From Berghia stephanieae (taxonomy: Eukaryota; Mollusca; Gastropoda; Nudibranchia; Aeolidiidae), in contig CM067446.1 in the NCBI GenBank assembly GCA_034508935.3, forward strand, positions 26,044,630-26,108,629: a DNA stretch of 64,000 nucleotides. Reading direction: 5' to 3'. Position numbers and translations under genes: made by a program. Positions within the stretch are counted from its first letter, which is position 1. Each line of letters opens with the position of its first letter. The notes beneath the pieces were generated by a model, which worked only from the letters and a program-made list of their open reading frames with translations, was not told the DNA's origin and did not search any database. This document shows, one piece after another, positions 49,415 to 61,210 of the stretch.

Positions 49415-49945
49415 TGTGAGGGAGACCATTACGGGAAACTGGCTGAGTAAGATCAAAGAGAGAGGGAATGGGGATACCCCTCTCATGCGCATAATGGACG
49501 GTGCCCCCGTTTCGAGCCGAAATAAATCCCGGCAACCCTTGTACGCAGAATCCCTGACTACGGACAGAGCTGCACATACGAGATGGAAGTCGGTTTGGAC
49601 GAATTCAATCCCTCGTGGGGCGGGGACCTACACTCCTCTAAGCTTGGTGAGAAGTTGCCAGGCTTTGATACCAGTAAGAGGAGACACTGGGTAGCTGCGA
49701 ATCGGCTTCGGTCGAGGAGCTGCCTAACGGCAAGTGCGTTACATCGGTGGGGTCTAACTTCCTGTCCAATATGTCCACGCTGTGGACAAGAACCCGAGAC
49801 GGCAGAGCATCTAGTCGAAAGGTGTGTTGTGACGATGCTACCAGGCTGGTTCGCGACAGTGCACGAATGCGGACCGGACTTTGCTGATTGGGTCGATCGT
49901 CATAACAATAGTGTGAACCATAAGAAGCTGCTGCCACTGTGATGG
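49415..49945 (+). mobile_element. L-A LINE, C-terminal fragment
   Basis: It encodes RETITGNWLSKIKERGNGDT, TRWKSVWTNSIPRG, then in a shifted frame KRRHWVAANRLRSRSC, CPRCGQEPETAEHLVERC and DFADWVDRHN. It is very close to the 14.7-15.3 kb copy, with one frameshift near 49620. It is the only + strand copy of this part and lies in caspase intron 4. Confidence 0.85.
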
Positions 49946-50696
49946 TGTTGTTGATGGTGTAATGATGATGGTTTTGTTTCTATTTGGAATAGTGAAGTAA
50001 AACCTACACACACAATATATTGCTTTATATGTTCTTTAGGGATGTGTTAAATTGTTTAATCCACTTATCTCCATATCTTTAAATACAATACAAAATACAA
50101 ATGAAGAGAACATACCTTATGTCCAGCCCATTACATTTATGACCATTAAAAACGTAGTTAAAATGTGTTGAATCAGAAAACGAATGTTTTACTGTATGTA
50201 ATAATATTAAGACTGGACAAAGCATTAATTAGTTTCGGAATCCAACGTCTGATTTTAAAGATTTGAATTTTTTATTGTCCGCACAACAACAAAAATATTT
50301 TAAAATAGTAGGGATTTTAAATTGCTTATAAAACCTATAAGAATAATCACAATAAAACGAAAAAAGAACCGACATAACTTGTGAAAGTAGTACTGTCTGT
50401 TCCATAAGTTAATATTATTGTAATGTAAGTGGTCATCTAGATATGGTGTTTTATTACATCACGAAAATGCAATACTTTGCGTCTTAACCCTCAAAAAGGG
50501 AATCCCCGTCCAGGTAGCCAATTTTACAGCATACAGCTGCTGTTGTCAGTCACTTGCTGGGTTCCAGCAGTATAACTAAGTGATCCGATTTTATGAAGAA
50601 ATAAACAGCAGTGAGGCACGTAATAGTGAATCTAGTTTTTGTTTTGAACATTTCTATTATTATTCTTTGTAGATGGACCCATATTAAAAGAAACTG

Positions 50697-51055
50697 TACA
50701 AACAAAAAAGGCATGACCAGTCACTAACAATGCAGTGTAGTGTGTAGACAGTAACACAGTACGGTGAACATGACTGACACTCTGTGGGGTCGCAATGTCG
50801 GAACCCATGAGTCGTTCGCAACTCTGCCTCACGTATTCATTTAATCAGTCAATTTAATTTTTATTAAGCTTGCGTAAAACATACAAATAAAAAAGACATG
50901 ACCAGTCACTAACAATGTAGTGTAGTGTGTAGACAGTAACACGGTACGGTGAACATGAATGACACTGGGATCGGAATGTCGGAACCCAGTAGTCGTTCGC
51001 AACTCAGCCTCGCATACTCATTTAATCAGTCAATTTAATTTTCATTTAGCTTGCC
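50697..51055. repeat. two tandem copies of a 183-bp unit
   Basis: Unit 1 (from 50697) and unit 2 (from 50880) share ATGACCAGTCACTAACAAT, GTAGTGTGTAGACAGTAACAC and AATCAGTCAATTTAATTTT. Identity is about 90%. No coding potential is evident. Confidence 0.85.
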
Positions 51056-51377
51056 TATTCTTCAAGTTTATGTTATATTCACCTTTTCTATTGAAAAAGG
51101 GTAATCCAAACAGACCATAAAAACGATTCTATAATAAGCCGACTTCAACTTCCATCACTTACGACACGAACTTTGTTTTGGGTGTTTTTTAACAAATCGT
51201 TTGACTCAAACAAAGCTTCGGCATTGGATAAGGAGCGAGGTCCCTGCTGCAATCTTGCTTAGTTTATACAGAGACCGAGTTGCCACCTTGGCTGTTCTTG
51301 ATAAATAGTAGTAAATAGCACAACCTTGTGCAATATGAGAGAGAGATTTTGAAAAAAAAAACAAAAAAAAACGATAT

Positions 51378-51572
51378 CTACTCTCTCCTCTCTCTCTCTC
51401 TCTCTCTCCTCTCTCTTCTCTCTCTCTCTCTCTCCTCTTCTCTCTCTCTCTCTTCTCTCTCTCTCTCCCTCCTCTCCTCTCTCTCTCTTTCCTCTCTTCC
51501 TCTCTCTCTTCTCTCTTCCCCCTTTCCTTTCCATTTCTCTCTCTCCACTCTCTCATCTCTCTCCCTCTCACT

Positions 51573-51651
<79 letters not shown>

Positions 51652-51690
51652 TCTCTCTCTCCCCTCTCTCTCTCTCTCTCTCATCTGTCA
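51378..51690. repeat. long CT-rich microsatellite
   Basis: (CT)n with CCT and CTT variants over about 310 bp. Confidence 0.95.
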
Positions 51691-51762
51691 CACTGTTTGA
51701 CAATCTTCTTCACCTGGCTCACTTGTACTTGTAATATCGGGTGTAAGGTAAAATTTTGAACA

Positions 51763-51793
<31 letters not shown>

Positions 51794-51808
51794 ATTATTA
51801 TTATTATT
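51763..51808. repeat. ATT microsatellite
   Basis: (ATT)n that runs into the 121-bp tandem units. Confidence 0.9.
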
Positions 51809-52168
51809 TATAAAGTGCAGAAACTTTGCAAGTAAACGGAAAAAATAGAGATTAATTCTATTCGAACAGTGGAACACAAAGGCAGAATTTGCGAACAACC
51901 GGTCCAGACATAAGTGTCATGGCCTTATTTATAAAATGCAGAAACTTTGCAAATAAACGGATAAAATAGAGATTAATTCGATTCGAAAAGTGGAACACAA
52001 AAGCAGAATTTGCGAATGCCCAGTCCAGACATAAGCGTCATGGTCTTATTTATAAAGTGCAGAAATTTTGCAAATAAACGGATAGACTAGATATTAATTC
52101 GATTCGAAAAGTGGAACACAAAAGCAGAATTTGCGAATACCCGGTCCAGGCATAAGCGTCATGGTCTT
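51808..52168. repeat. three tandem copies of a ~121-bp unit
   Basis: Units start at 51808, 51929 and 52050. Each contains TTATAAA(G/A)TGCAGAAA, GGAACACAAA(G/A)GCAGAATTTG and CATGG(C/T)CTT. Divergence is a few percent, so they are fairly recent. Confidence 0.88.
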
Positions 52169-52838
52169 GATTAAATGAAACAATGCAATTTTAAAAAATA
52201 TGGTCATTGAGTAATTAAGCTAAATATGCGGAGTTCAAATAGATAACTTGATCTGTGAAATTTGTGATAATTAGCTGTTTTTATTCTCCATCATTTAGAT
52301 TATGTGATTAAGTTTATAATTGAAATACAAACTTTATCTCACTAATCAATGTTTTGCAATAAATTAGGGGAGTGTGAGTGAACCTGAGCAAAGAAAATTA
52401 TTTGAGAGAGTGATATTTATCATGCTTTTCAGTTTGTAGTTGAATTCTAGAATGGATTCTTTATAGTTCTCATTGATTGTATGTCAGTATGTCAGTCTTT
52501 AGGACACCGATTACCCGGCCACAATTTACAATGTGACGGTCACAAGCCCATTAAACGCAGAGTGGGGTATTGTTGTTTGCAAGTAATGCTATGGTTTTAA
52601 TAGGATATCTGTCTCCTATTAAAATAGAAATTCATTTCTTCTTCGGATTTTGGGATATTTAATTTTCATGGATTGTGATCGTGATTTTCAAGACTATTAA
52701 TGTAAGTAAATGCCCAAATAGATATTTTTATTCATTTATTCATTTTATTTTTTTTTAGTTTTGTTTTGTTTTGAAGCATTTATTATAAGAAATATTGTAC
52801 ATATACACCAAAGACTATATATCCTTTCAACTACTTAT

Positions 52839-52841
<3 letters not shown>

Positions 52842-52901
<60 letters not shown>

Positions 52902-52925
52902 TAAGTAATAATAATAGTAATAATG
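52842..52925. repeat. AAT microsatellite
   Basis: (AAT)n of about 80 bp. Confidence 0.93.
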
Positions 52926-54510
52926 ATAAGTGCATTGAGTAAATCCCAATCATGTTGCCCAAATAAACTGGCGCTAGAATCCCGACTACTGTCTAATGAA
53001 TGTTGTTTTACGATACATACTAACTACACGTTCAATATCGGGGGCAGAAAATTGGTTTTATTAAATTAAAACAGTAGTCCCACATTGTTCTTTGATGTTA
53101 TTTGTGGTTGCATTTGCTTTGAAACTTACACATTGTATTGTGTTACATTGTTTACAAAATATTTCTGGTACTCGTATGCATGTGTAGTCAACGGACCACC
53201 GGTCAATCGTGTTCTTTATTATTTTATTATTGATTTTGGCTTGGCATCTTACAAATGTGAATTTGACAGGTTGTTATGGATGGTAATTATGACATTAAGT
53301 GATATTTAAACATTTTTACGGCGTTTTAAATGTCTTTCTTGCATTCATTGCCGAGCACCTCCACTTTTCTGTTACTATTTTAACGATCAGCTGATTTTCT
53401 CTTGCCTCCCCTTTAATTTCACTGACTTTTTTCAGAACGAGGCGTGGGAGTGACTAATTGAGATGATAGTCCCGGATTATCAATATCGGGGGAAAATAAT
53501 ATTTATTATTAAAAATGCGAATTTTTAAAATTTACGAATGTACGAGTGATTTCCATATCGTACCATTTATATAACGCACATCACCAACATTGACACACAT
53601 TGTTCGCCTACGCCAAGGCAAGACATGACGAGTCCATTTATGCCAGGGGATGATAGGATGTCTGTGACATCACCTGGTTGTTATGATAAAGTAAAGACAT
53701 TTTTTTAGACAACAAATGTTTTTGTCCTACACTATTCGTTTTTTAAATAACATTTGAAATAAATTATGGAAAATATTTAGGAATTCAGTAATTGTCTCAT
53801 GGTATCCTATACCACCCTCTCTCAATAAAAGGACTCGCCCCATTTCTAAGAATTGGGCTTATACTTTTATGGGCATATTATTATTATTTTGTACTTTGCA
53901 GTCTCTTCTGAAATTTCTCCCTACATTATTTTAACTGAAATTATTTCATTCTTCAAAATGACATAGATAATCTGATCAAAACTGCAGATGACTTTGTTGA
54001 AAAAGCCGAAAAAGTCATCCTCAACAATGTAACATGATCTTTTGGTCAGGAGCAATGCACTTAGGGGAGGCTGAAAATGTAGAAATGAGGATGTTCTTGC
54101 TTCAGAAATAGCAAGGAAAGAAAAATAGTTAGTCTAGAAGCCTAGTCTGCCATTGTATATAGAATCTAAAAACTGATTTTGTAAATAGTGTTGTATGTGT
54201 ATAATGTAGTGAAGGTAGGTCCAATATATTTCTTGATATGAGTAACCAAAATTGTTGAGCTACTTGGCATAGTCAGTCTCAAGCCATGATGTCCTGAATT
54301 GTTCTTGCTTTGGAATTTCCCCAAATGGTAAGATTGATAGTATTATAAGTAAATGTCTGGAAATGTATTACTTTGTGTCATTTTGAAATGTCCGATCGCG
54401 ATAAATTGAGGTAGGATTTTTGCTTGGGCTGGTTGGATTTTTAATGTCTCTGATACATTGACACCCTGTATTATCTCAAGATTTTTAAAATTTGGCATGA
54501 TAATGGTATG
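52926..54510. other. caspase intron 4, nothing recognised
   Basis: AT-rich sequence without coding signature or clear repeat. Confidence 0.45.
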
Positions 54511-54780
54511 ACTATGTAATCTTGTGGTATGAGACTTGTCTTTGGACTGGAAGTTCCAGGGTTTGGGTCTGGCTCTGAAAGACTTTTTACTCACATTATT
54601 TAACTGTACTCGGGTGTAAAATGAGTACCTGGCAGTTAATGGCCTTGTCTCTTTCTGAAAAATTGTAATGTCGCCTAACAGGCATCATGTCTCATCCTAC
54701 ATGATAAGTGTTGCTGTTAGCTAAGGACTCCTTTTTAAGCATTTTGAGCACTTATAGTGGATATTGGGCTATTTTAAGTA
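54511..54780 (+). mobile_element. SINE family A copy in caspase intron 4
   Basis: The head CTATGTAATCTTGTGGTATG and B box remnant CAGGGTTTGGGTC are followed by the body GGTGTAAAATGAGTACCTGG and the tail ATAGTGGATATTGGGCTA. It is nearly full length and moderately diverged. Confidence 0.82.
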
Positions 54781-56453
54781 TCATTGCCAAAAACATCAGT
54801 AACAGCTATGGTTCTCACCCATTCCATTCAGTCCTAGTCCCTTCTTCTGTAACATTCTGACTACACCATTTGTCTTCATTTATTTTTGTTTATGCCAAAT
54901 AGGATCTAAAGTTCATTAAACTTGATAGAGTAATAAATAGTATGTGACCCGCTGTCTCAAAGTGATATTATTATGTCAGGGTGAACCGGGGCTGTCAATT
55001 GAATGTACCCACATAAATATGAAAATTGGGGTTTAGGTTAATTTCTATCCATTATGGTGGCAAATAAATACCTAATTTCTTAGATTGCAAAAACTTCACA
55101 GTCATATCTCATCATCTTACTTCTAAATTCATTTTTCGGGATCTGAATAATCTAGACTTAATACCATTTAGAGATTTTGGGTCACATATTTAATGTCAAC
55201 ACCCAAGGTTCATTGACTGTAGGCATTTTTTTCAAGAAGCTTGTGATGCCTTTAAAATTTTTTTTTTTTTAAATCACAACTTTGCTGTATTGATGCCATT
55301 TGCACATAATTATTTTTAATCGGAAGTGTGAATTTCACATAATACCACACTGAGTAGCTATGGGGGGGGGGGGGGGGGGGGGGGGGAGTACCTTGAGAAA
55401 AACTAGTGTCCTATCCAAAGAGTGGTAAGCAATTGCTATCATAAGTTTAATGCTCTGAAGGACTACTACATTAACTCCTTTTGGTTTCCAAATGTATCTA
55501 TGACCCTCTAAAAAACTTTCTTCACAGTGTGGCTAGAAAGCAGAAATTAGTACAGATTGATGTGGAATAAACTGCCACAGTGCATTAACAAAAACTGGAC
55601 ACATTCAATGCTCAATTACACTAAAACCTGCAAAGAACTGCTGTAAACTGCCAGCTGCACACCTTTTGCATCAATTTCATGTTACAATTGTGTTTTCAAT
55701 TTGCTTAGTGAACTATGGACCATGCCAGTTGCTTCATTTTTGTTAAAGTGAAAGTCGTTTTATTTATGCTTTTGTATTTTTGGTTACGGTATGTAAAACT
55801 AAATACTTAGTAAATTCAATGTCAGAATGGTATTATGATTATCACTGTTATTTTCATGGTTTTTATGTTACATATTGTTGGGTATCATCATCATCATAAT
55901 TGCCTTTTTCACCCAGGGTCAGGGTATAGGCCACAGACAAACAGTTTCCATCCTTCTCTATCCTGAGCTAACTTTTTTTTTATCTCGTTCCGTGTATAAT
56001 ACGACTATTTTTTTTTTTTAATGACTATTTTGTGGCTTAACTAGAAAGTATCAATCAAAAATACCTGGCTCAAATTTTGATTACTTTTTGCTGGTATACT
56101 CTATATTTCATGCTTATGTTTTTGTTTACTTTGCTTAAAATTCAAAGTTAAACTTATGTCGTTATTTGTTTGTATACAATCTTTTAATTTCAATTTTGAA
56201 GTATGATATAAATTTTAAAATATTCAGACCATTCCTTTCCTTTAGTGTTGTTTGGTTTATCAAATTTTCAATTTTATATTTGCCTCTTGTAATATTGATT
56301 TTAGGTGTTTTTATTACTTGAAGGTTAAGTATTTCATATTTCAGTTTGAGCTAACAATATTTGTTTATAATTTTTTATTGATTAAATTGCGAAGGTAAAA
56401 CTTAGCTGGGTGGTCTCTTATATAGTTGAAAACATATCTTAAGTTGACCACTT

Positions 56454-56454
<1 letters not shown>
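54781..56454. other. caspase intron 4, one poly-G tract
   Basis: A G run of about 25 bp at 55362-55386 and a trace of LINE C-terminus near 55530-55620 (MWNKLPQCINKNW) are the only items seen. Confidence 0.45.
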
Positions 56455-56496
<42 letters not shown>

Positions 56497-56674
56497 TATT
56501 GTCCAAATAGGCAATTATTGTTAGGTTACAGCTCTTGTAATAGGCGAAAAAAGGAATTAAAATAGTGGTAATAATGATGATGATAATACTGATAGTAATT
56601 ATTATAATAATAATAAAATAATAATAATAGTAATAATAATTATAATTATCATAATAATAATCATCAATAAAGTA

Positions 56675-56717
<43 letters not shown>

Positions 56718-56718
56718 T
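56455..56718. repeat. AAT-rich microsatellite field
   Basis: (AAT)n at 56455-56495 and 56675-56716, with ATA-rich sequence between. Confidence 0.9.
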
Positions 56719-57254
56719 CACATTTTAAAAACAAATCACCTCTCTGGATATCAAATTTTAACATGGGAACAAACAGTAATGTGACATTCCCAGTCGTCTA
56801 GAAGAAAGATTCCACTGCTTGGACCCATATTAACCCTGAGGTTAAGTCTGTATGAGTGAGTGCTAAGCTGCTGGAGGCTTTGGACTATGAAAGTGTGCAA
56901 CAAAAATAAATATAACAGCTTATAAAAGGAACAAGATATACATTCTACTGAATTTTTAAAGTCCAAAACCCTGTTGTATTCATTTTTGTTCGATTTTTTT
57001 TTGTTTGTTTAAAGTCTGTATAAAACTAAGATAAATGACAAGATTTTTCCAAATGTTATAAGGTAAAAAATAACTTGTGGTACTGGAATTGTACCATATA
57101 GATGACAACCAAAAAAATTTTTAAAAGAGAATTGGGTGCTAATGTCATTTAAAAAAATAAAATGTTATTAATTTCCACGGTGTTGTTTTAGATAGGCGGT
57201 GTCACTGTCACACAGTTGGGAACAGCTATTGCTGTGGAGAAAGTTTAATGCCTG

Positions 57255-57653
57255 TCTGGGCTGGACAGGTTAGGTCTTTTGACCTGCCATGGTGGGGACA
57301 AGAGGTCCATCTTGTTGTGTTTTCTATCTCCCTATATCTGTTTTCCAACAGGCCTTCTGTCTTTGTCTAGGAATGAGAATACTTGGGATTGTCCTGGCCC
57401 TGGCTGGATACCCTAGCTGGGAGAGAAACAGTCAAATGTATAGATAGCGTTTTGGTAGAACATTTTTGTCTTGTAAATCATCTCGCTGTTATGCACTGCA
57501 TTATGTCATGTTTGAACCAATTCCCCTTTGGTGCACGTTTTCTTGGATGCTTTAATTGTAATTCTGGAACTTTTCACTATCCCATTTTCTTCCTTTTTAC
57601 TGACGCTGATGTGACTTTGGTGGTGCAAGCACCGTGAAACTTTTAAATACAAA
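57255..57653 (+). mobile_element. B retroposon copy 4, internally deleted
   Basis: The 5' part (CTGGGCTGGACAGG..GACCTGCCATGG) and the 3' part (TTTTTACTGACGCTGATGTG..AAGCACCGTGAAAC) are present, and about 130 bp of the middle are missing. It is diverged. It ends 172 bp before the last caspase exon. Confidence 0.75.
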
Positions 57654-57825
57654 GTCTTTTTCATTTCCATTAATATTCTATTTGAACATGAGTTTTGGGA
57701 TTCTACAACACTATTTTTACTTATAAACATTTTGATTTTAATTTGGGCCTTACTTTTTGGAAAGCCATGAGTTTCAATTTTTAATTTGGCGTGTGATCCC
57801 ACTGTAAATTTTATTTTATTCACAG

Positions 57826-58040
57826 GTGATCTTGTGTGGTCCAAACAAGGAATGGAAAATACACCGTCCTGGTTCATTGACATCTTGACACAAAGTATTA
57901 GCGAGGGCAATCATGATATTTTATCTGCTTTGACTGTGGTGATCAGGAAGCTTGCTGAAAAGATTTACAGGGACAACATTCAGGCTGATCTACCCTATAT
58001 TTCATCAATGCTAAGGAACGATTTATTCTTTAAAAATTGA
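57826..58040 (+). CDS. caspase-like gene, last exon (small subunit C-terminus and stop)
   Basis: The acceptor is ttttattttattcacag. The first two bases complete the Gly codon split by a phase-1 intron. The protein GDLVWSKQGMENTPSWFIDILTQ matches the caspase small-subunit strand GYYSWRNSKDGSWFIQSL. However, the Arg after Trp, which binds the substrate Asp, is Ser here. The C-terminal helices and ISSMLRNDLFFKN (caspase-3 IVSMLTKELYFYH) end at TGA, 58038-58040. The joined gene gives about 282 aa, against 277 for human caspase-3. Retroposon copies lie 170 bp upstream and 64 bp downstream, so the 3' UTR is probably made partly of retroposon sequence. Confidence 0.87.
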
Positions 58041-58103
58041 GTGTTCTAGCTCAACAAACAACCAAATGGATTGTTACTGAATACAGGTTGACTGTTTTTG
58101 TGT

Positions 58104-59144
58104 TGAGTGAGGGTCTTAACCTCCCATAGTGGACAGGGGGGGTACATACTGAGTCTTCTATCCCCTTATATCTGTTTTCCAACGTGCTTTCTGTCTTTGT
58201 CTTGGAATGAGTTTACTTGGTTTTGTCCTAGCTGCGAGGGAAACAGTCAATGCATATTATTGTTTTGGGAGATGATATTTTTTTTCCCTTGTAAATCATC
58301 CCTCTGTTATGTATTATTATATTTGTTATTTTGAATGCATAATGTAAGCATTTGAGTGTATTCTTCTTTGTTGGATTTTGTGCTTGTGTCCGGATGAGAC
58401 TTATACTTATAGGTGATCTCAAACCTACATTGGTGGTATGCTCTTGGAATCTACATCTGATCCCTAATTGGTTCCCCTGGGTGGGGTTCCTGACCTCCCA
58501 TAGTGGGCAGGGAGGTACATACTGTGTCTTCTATCCCCTTATATCTGTTTTCCAACATGCTCTCTGTCTTTGTCTTGGAATGAGATTACTTAGTTTTCCC
58601 TTGGCCCTAGTCCTAACTGGGAGGGAAACAGTCAAATGCATAGTTATTGTTTTGGGAGATGATATTTTTTTTCCTTGTAAATCATCTCTCTGTTATGCAC
58701 TGTATTATGTTTTGTATACTTATTTTATTGATTTGTAAACATTTGAGTGTATTCCTCTCAGTGGGGAGCTGTGCTTGTGTCAGGATGAGACTTGTAGCTG
58801 ATCTCAAACTAAGAACTTTGATAGTGTGCTCTTTGAATCTACATGTTTCCTATTTGAACCAGTTCCCCTTTGTCTTCCCGTTTCTTGGGTGCTTTAATTG
58901 TAATTCTAGAACTTTTTGCTATCCCATTTTCTTCCTTTTTACTGGCATTGATATAACCTAAATGTGTTGCAAGCGCCGTAAAAACCTTAAAAAACAACAA
59001 CAAAAAACTATTTGTTCCCAGTTCCCCTATGTCTTACTTTTTCTTAGGTACTTTAATTGTAATTCTAGAACTTTTTACTATTCCATTTTCTTCCTTCTAA
59101 ATGTGTTGCAAGTGCCGTCAAACACTTAAAAACAAAACAAAGAA
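58104..59144 (+). mobile_element. B retroposon copy 5, split by copy 6
   Basis: The 5' part is 58104-58476 (from GAGTGAGGGTCTTAACCTCCC) and the 3' part is 59008-59144 (TTCCCCTATGTCTTAC to the A-rich tail). It starts 64 bp after the caspase stop codon, so it may be part of the 3' UTR. Confidence 0.82.
58477..59007 (+). mobile_element. B retroposon copy 6, full length, inserted into copy 5
   Basis: This 531-bp copy starts CTGGGTGGGG and ends AAAACAACAACAAAAAA. The duplication CTAATTGGTTCCC / CTATTTGTTCCC flanks it (58464-58476 and 59008-59019), and copy 5 is continuous across the site. Confidence 0.88.
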
Positions 59145-59374
59145 AACTTTTTGTGACAGAGGACAGCTGTTCAAAAGTCTTTAGTGGTGGGACACAACTT
59201 GTCATCAGTGATTTATATGGCTACTGGTAGGATCCCATTCTCCCACCCCCATTCCCCATATCTGTTATTTGTATTAGGTTGTTCGATTTAAATTTCTGAA
59301 CAATGAAAGACATACTGGCACATCATATATATATATAACAAATGAAAATTCAGGATATCAGCTTCAGATTTATT

Positions 59375-59640
59375 CTTTTAAAAAAAAAAGTCCCCATTCA
59401 CGTCTACGCACATTTGCCAAGTTGTCACATCCATTTGGTAGAGAAATCAGAGGACTTTGCTCATGGTTTCCTCTGAGATGTTTTTTAAATCATGCAAATA
59501 AAAGAAATGTCACTTGGAGCAAGATTGGGACTATAAGGGTTCTGTGGTAAAACTTTCAAGTGTGTTCTGGGTTTTTACACTTGTGTGTGGGCATGCGTTG
59601 TCGTGTTGAAGAATGGACACATTGTAAGGCCTATTCTTTT
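59375..59640 (-). pseudogene. mariner transposase remnant (DNA transposon)
   Basis: The minus strand shows SILQHDNACPHTS (mariner catalytic block HHDNARPHTA), then in another frame PYSPNLAPSD (mariner YSPDLAPSD) and a C-terminal QLGKC-like piece. It is frameshifted and without visible TIRs, so it is an inactive relic. Confidence 0.72.
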
Positions 59641-60396
59641 TTTGTATATATGTGCATTAACATTTTTCAATGTCTATACTAATCTAAAGTGATTTTAGAC
59701 AACTTTTGGTGAAAATACTGTGTGAGCCAGAGATACCAAAACTCCGGTTTCACAGTTTCAAAAATCCGATCTTGAGCAAAACTTACTGGGTTATAGGCAA
59801 CTTCCGTCAAATTCCTTATTCCAATAATTTACAGCCCTTCCTGTCCAGAGTAAGGGCTAAAAGGTCATTTTATCACGTGGTGAGCGAATTTCGGGCCAAA
59901 AACAAAAACATCAACTATCGGTACACAGAAAGGCTAATGGTAAACAACTCAGTGGAAAATCATTAGCCTACGCCAATGGATAAAAAAGTAACTCCGATTA
60001 TAAATGTGTATACTTTATTTTGATCTTTTGATCGCAAGTATAATAATAATATCTTCAATTTTATTTTACTTAAGTTTTTAAAAGATATTTTTTTCTTTAT
60101 AATCCATTGATTAATCATATACCTAATTATTTATTTTTATTGCTCATGCTTTTTTATTTGAACAATTAATTTTAACAAAATAAAATAATCTTAATATTCA
60201 GTTCATGAGTAACTGCTTGAATGATTATTAAATGAAATTAAATAGTAATTTTTTGCTTTGGTGTATTCGAACATTCTGCACACCCCCCCCCCCCCCCTCG
60301 ACAATCAACACGTCTGGGTGGGTCTCTTGACCTCCCATGGGCAGGGGGTCACTTGCTGTGCATTCAATCCCCCTATATTTTGTCCAACTTGCTTTC

Positions 60397-60914
60397 CTGG
60401 GTGGGGTTCCTGACCTCCCATAGTGGGCAGGGAGGTACTTACAATGTCTTTTATCTCCCTATATCCGTTTTCCGTCTTTGTCTTCTGTTCTTTGACGTTA
60501 CAAATTTTATTTTTACTAATATTTAAAAAAAAAAAAATATTAGCACTTATAGAGCAAAATCGTACTGTCGGAAATCCAACAATAGTCGGAAGATTTACAG
60601 GCCTGTTTTAGGTGATCTCAAAGTACTTTGATGTGCTCTTGGAATCTACATCTGTTTCCTCCATTGTGGCTTTTGCTCTTGAGCACGTTGCCGGTCATCT
60701 GTCTCCACGAATCACGATCCTCTGCAGTTGCAGTGCTCATGAAATCTGTTTCCTAGTCCTAGTTGAACCAATTCCCGTTTGTCTTTCCTTTTCTTGGGTG
60801 CTCTAATTGTCAATTCTGGAACGTTTCACGATCCCATTTCCTTCCTTTTTACTGGCGCTGATATGACCTTAATGTGTTGCAAGCGCCGTAAAACCCTTAA
60901 AAACAAATGCAAAA
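60397..60914 (+). mobile_element. B retroposon copy 8, inside copy 7, with altered middle
   Basis: The start CTGGGTGGGG and end AAGCGCCGTAAAACCCTTAA are typical. About 60485-60605 and 60655-60757 hold sequence not found in other B copies. The target duplication is short and unclear. Confidence 0.75.
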
Positions 60915-61210
60915 ATTTCTTTCTGTTTTTGTCTTCGAATGGGATTACTTCGCTTTTGACCTGTCCCTTGCTGGAATCCTTGGCGGAGAGGGAAACAGTC
61001 AAATGTATAGTGTTAATTTTGGGAAGTGATATTTTTTCCTTGTAAAACATCTCTCTCTTATGTTGTGATCGTTATATTTTTGTTTTGAACATATTATTTT
61101 GTAAACATTTGAGTGTGCTCCTCTTTGGATGAGACTTTTGGGTGGCCTCAAACTGAGCAAATTGGTGGTATTCTCTTGGAATCTACATCTGTTCCCTATT
61201 TGTAACAAAT

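Noticed and set aside
58647-58961. 104-codon hydrophobic frame and similar frames at 44305, 46037, 57383 and 60779
   Set aside because: The frames over B copies are not conserved between copies and are interrupted in most of them; the 46037 frame has no motif or support.
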